This document shows, piece after piece, positions 21,734-22,043 of a stretch of DNA of 22,043 nt. Under the pieces are notes generated by a model. The model saw only the letters and a list, made by a program, of their open reading frames with translations, searched no databases and was not told the origin of the DNA. Origin of the DNA: an uncultured Collinsella sp. (GTDB taxonomy: Bacteria > Actinomycetota > Coriobacteriia > Coriobacteriales > Coriobacteriaceae); contig CABQHZ010000023.1 in NCBI GenBank assembly GCA_902464175.1, positions 1 to 22,043 of the forward strand, given 5' to 3'. Position numbers and translations under genes: made by a program. How positions within the stretch are numbered: position 1 is the first letter of the stretch; the number at the start of each line of letters is the position of its first letter.

Positions 21734-22043
21734 ATGTCGTTTAGCAAATTCTTCAAAGATGCGCTGCTTCCCGTCGCCGTGTGGACGTGCGGCGTGCTGT
21801 TGAGCTGCTTTGTGCTGACGGTCGCCGGGGCCCCGGCATCTATCGTGGTCGTGGCGGTTGGTGTGTCCTTTATCTTTGGCATGCTCGGCATCGTGATCGA
21901 GTATGCGCGCCGTCGTCGTTTTCTGTGTCAGCTGGAGCGCGCGGCCGAGGAGCTCGAGAGCCCTGCGTGGGTGCAGGAGATGGTGCAATGTCCGACCTAT
22001 GCCGAGGGCGAGCTCGAATACGAAGTCCTGCGCCGCGTGGGCA
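21734..22043 (+). CDS. Intramembrane-sensing histidine kinase, 5' part (runs off the window)
   Basis: Only the first 103 codons are present. The frame starts at the ATG at 21734, nine bases after the response regulator stop. It shows two closely spaced transmembrane helices (about 11-31 and 36-57) with an extracytoplasmic loop of only a few residues. A basic YARRRR stop and a helical linker (LCQLERAAEELE) follow. This N-terminus is typical of BceS/GraS/VncS-like kinases, which lack a sensor domain and take their signal from a partner transporter. The catalytic part is beyond the edge. Confidence 0.85.
   Translation, partial: MSFSKFFKDALLPVAVWTCGVLLSCFVLTVAGAPASIVVVAVGVSFIFGMLGIVIEYARRRRFLCQLERAAEELESPAWVQEMVQCPTYAEGELEYEVLRRVG

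Overview
The window is GC-rich (GC-rich third codon positions in most genes) chromosomal DNA from an actinobacterium. Gene content and style point to the Coriobacteriia, most likely Collinsella or a close relative. That assignment rests on recognising the proteins and the intergenic repeat style, not on a database search. The order enolase, FtsB/DivIC-like protein, Ppx/GppA phosphatase at the left is a classic actinobacterial arrangement.

Left part (1-5260): eno ends at a strong terminator. It is followed by an extended -10 promoter, a DivIC-like septation protein and an exopolyphosphatase. A 450-base non-coding stretch then holds a large inverted repeat, a duplicated tRNA 3' end plus terminator, and an intact tRNA-Leu(UAA) on the minus strand. 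Upstream of the tRNA, on the same strand, is a TPR-like membrane-anchored protein. A two-gene plus-strand unit follows: an orphan galactitol-type PTS IIB protein and a small VOC protein that resembles the C-terminal domain of some KDPG aldolases.

Middle (5260-12200): a 190-base imperfect palindrome precedes a minus-strand operon (UBA-like/DUF4342 membrane protein, OmpR-type response regulator, HAMP histidine kinase). Next is a visibly AT-richer accessory pair: a MutT-like NUDIX hydrolase and a 958-residue PLD-helicase-DUF3427 protein. They are convergent and share one bidirectional terminator. This pair is the best candidate for a defence or DNA-damage module here.

Right part (12200-22043): a small two-TM protein lies next to two overlapping calcineurin-like phosphoesterase genes. 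Glutamyl-Q tRNA(Asp) synthetase (possibly a leaderless mRNA), a DUF2207 membrane protein, a GNAT acetyltransferase, purH and an unrecognised protein follow. The window ends in a BceRS/VncRS-like two-component system whose kinase runs off the edge.

The most distinctive non-coding signal is a dispersed family of short stem-loops in three separate intergenic spaces. Their loops share a GGGAC...TTA core, but each stem has a different sequence. They look like REP-type elements moved or maintained by a trans-acting transposase.
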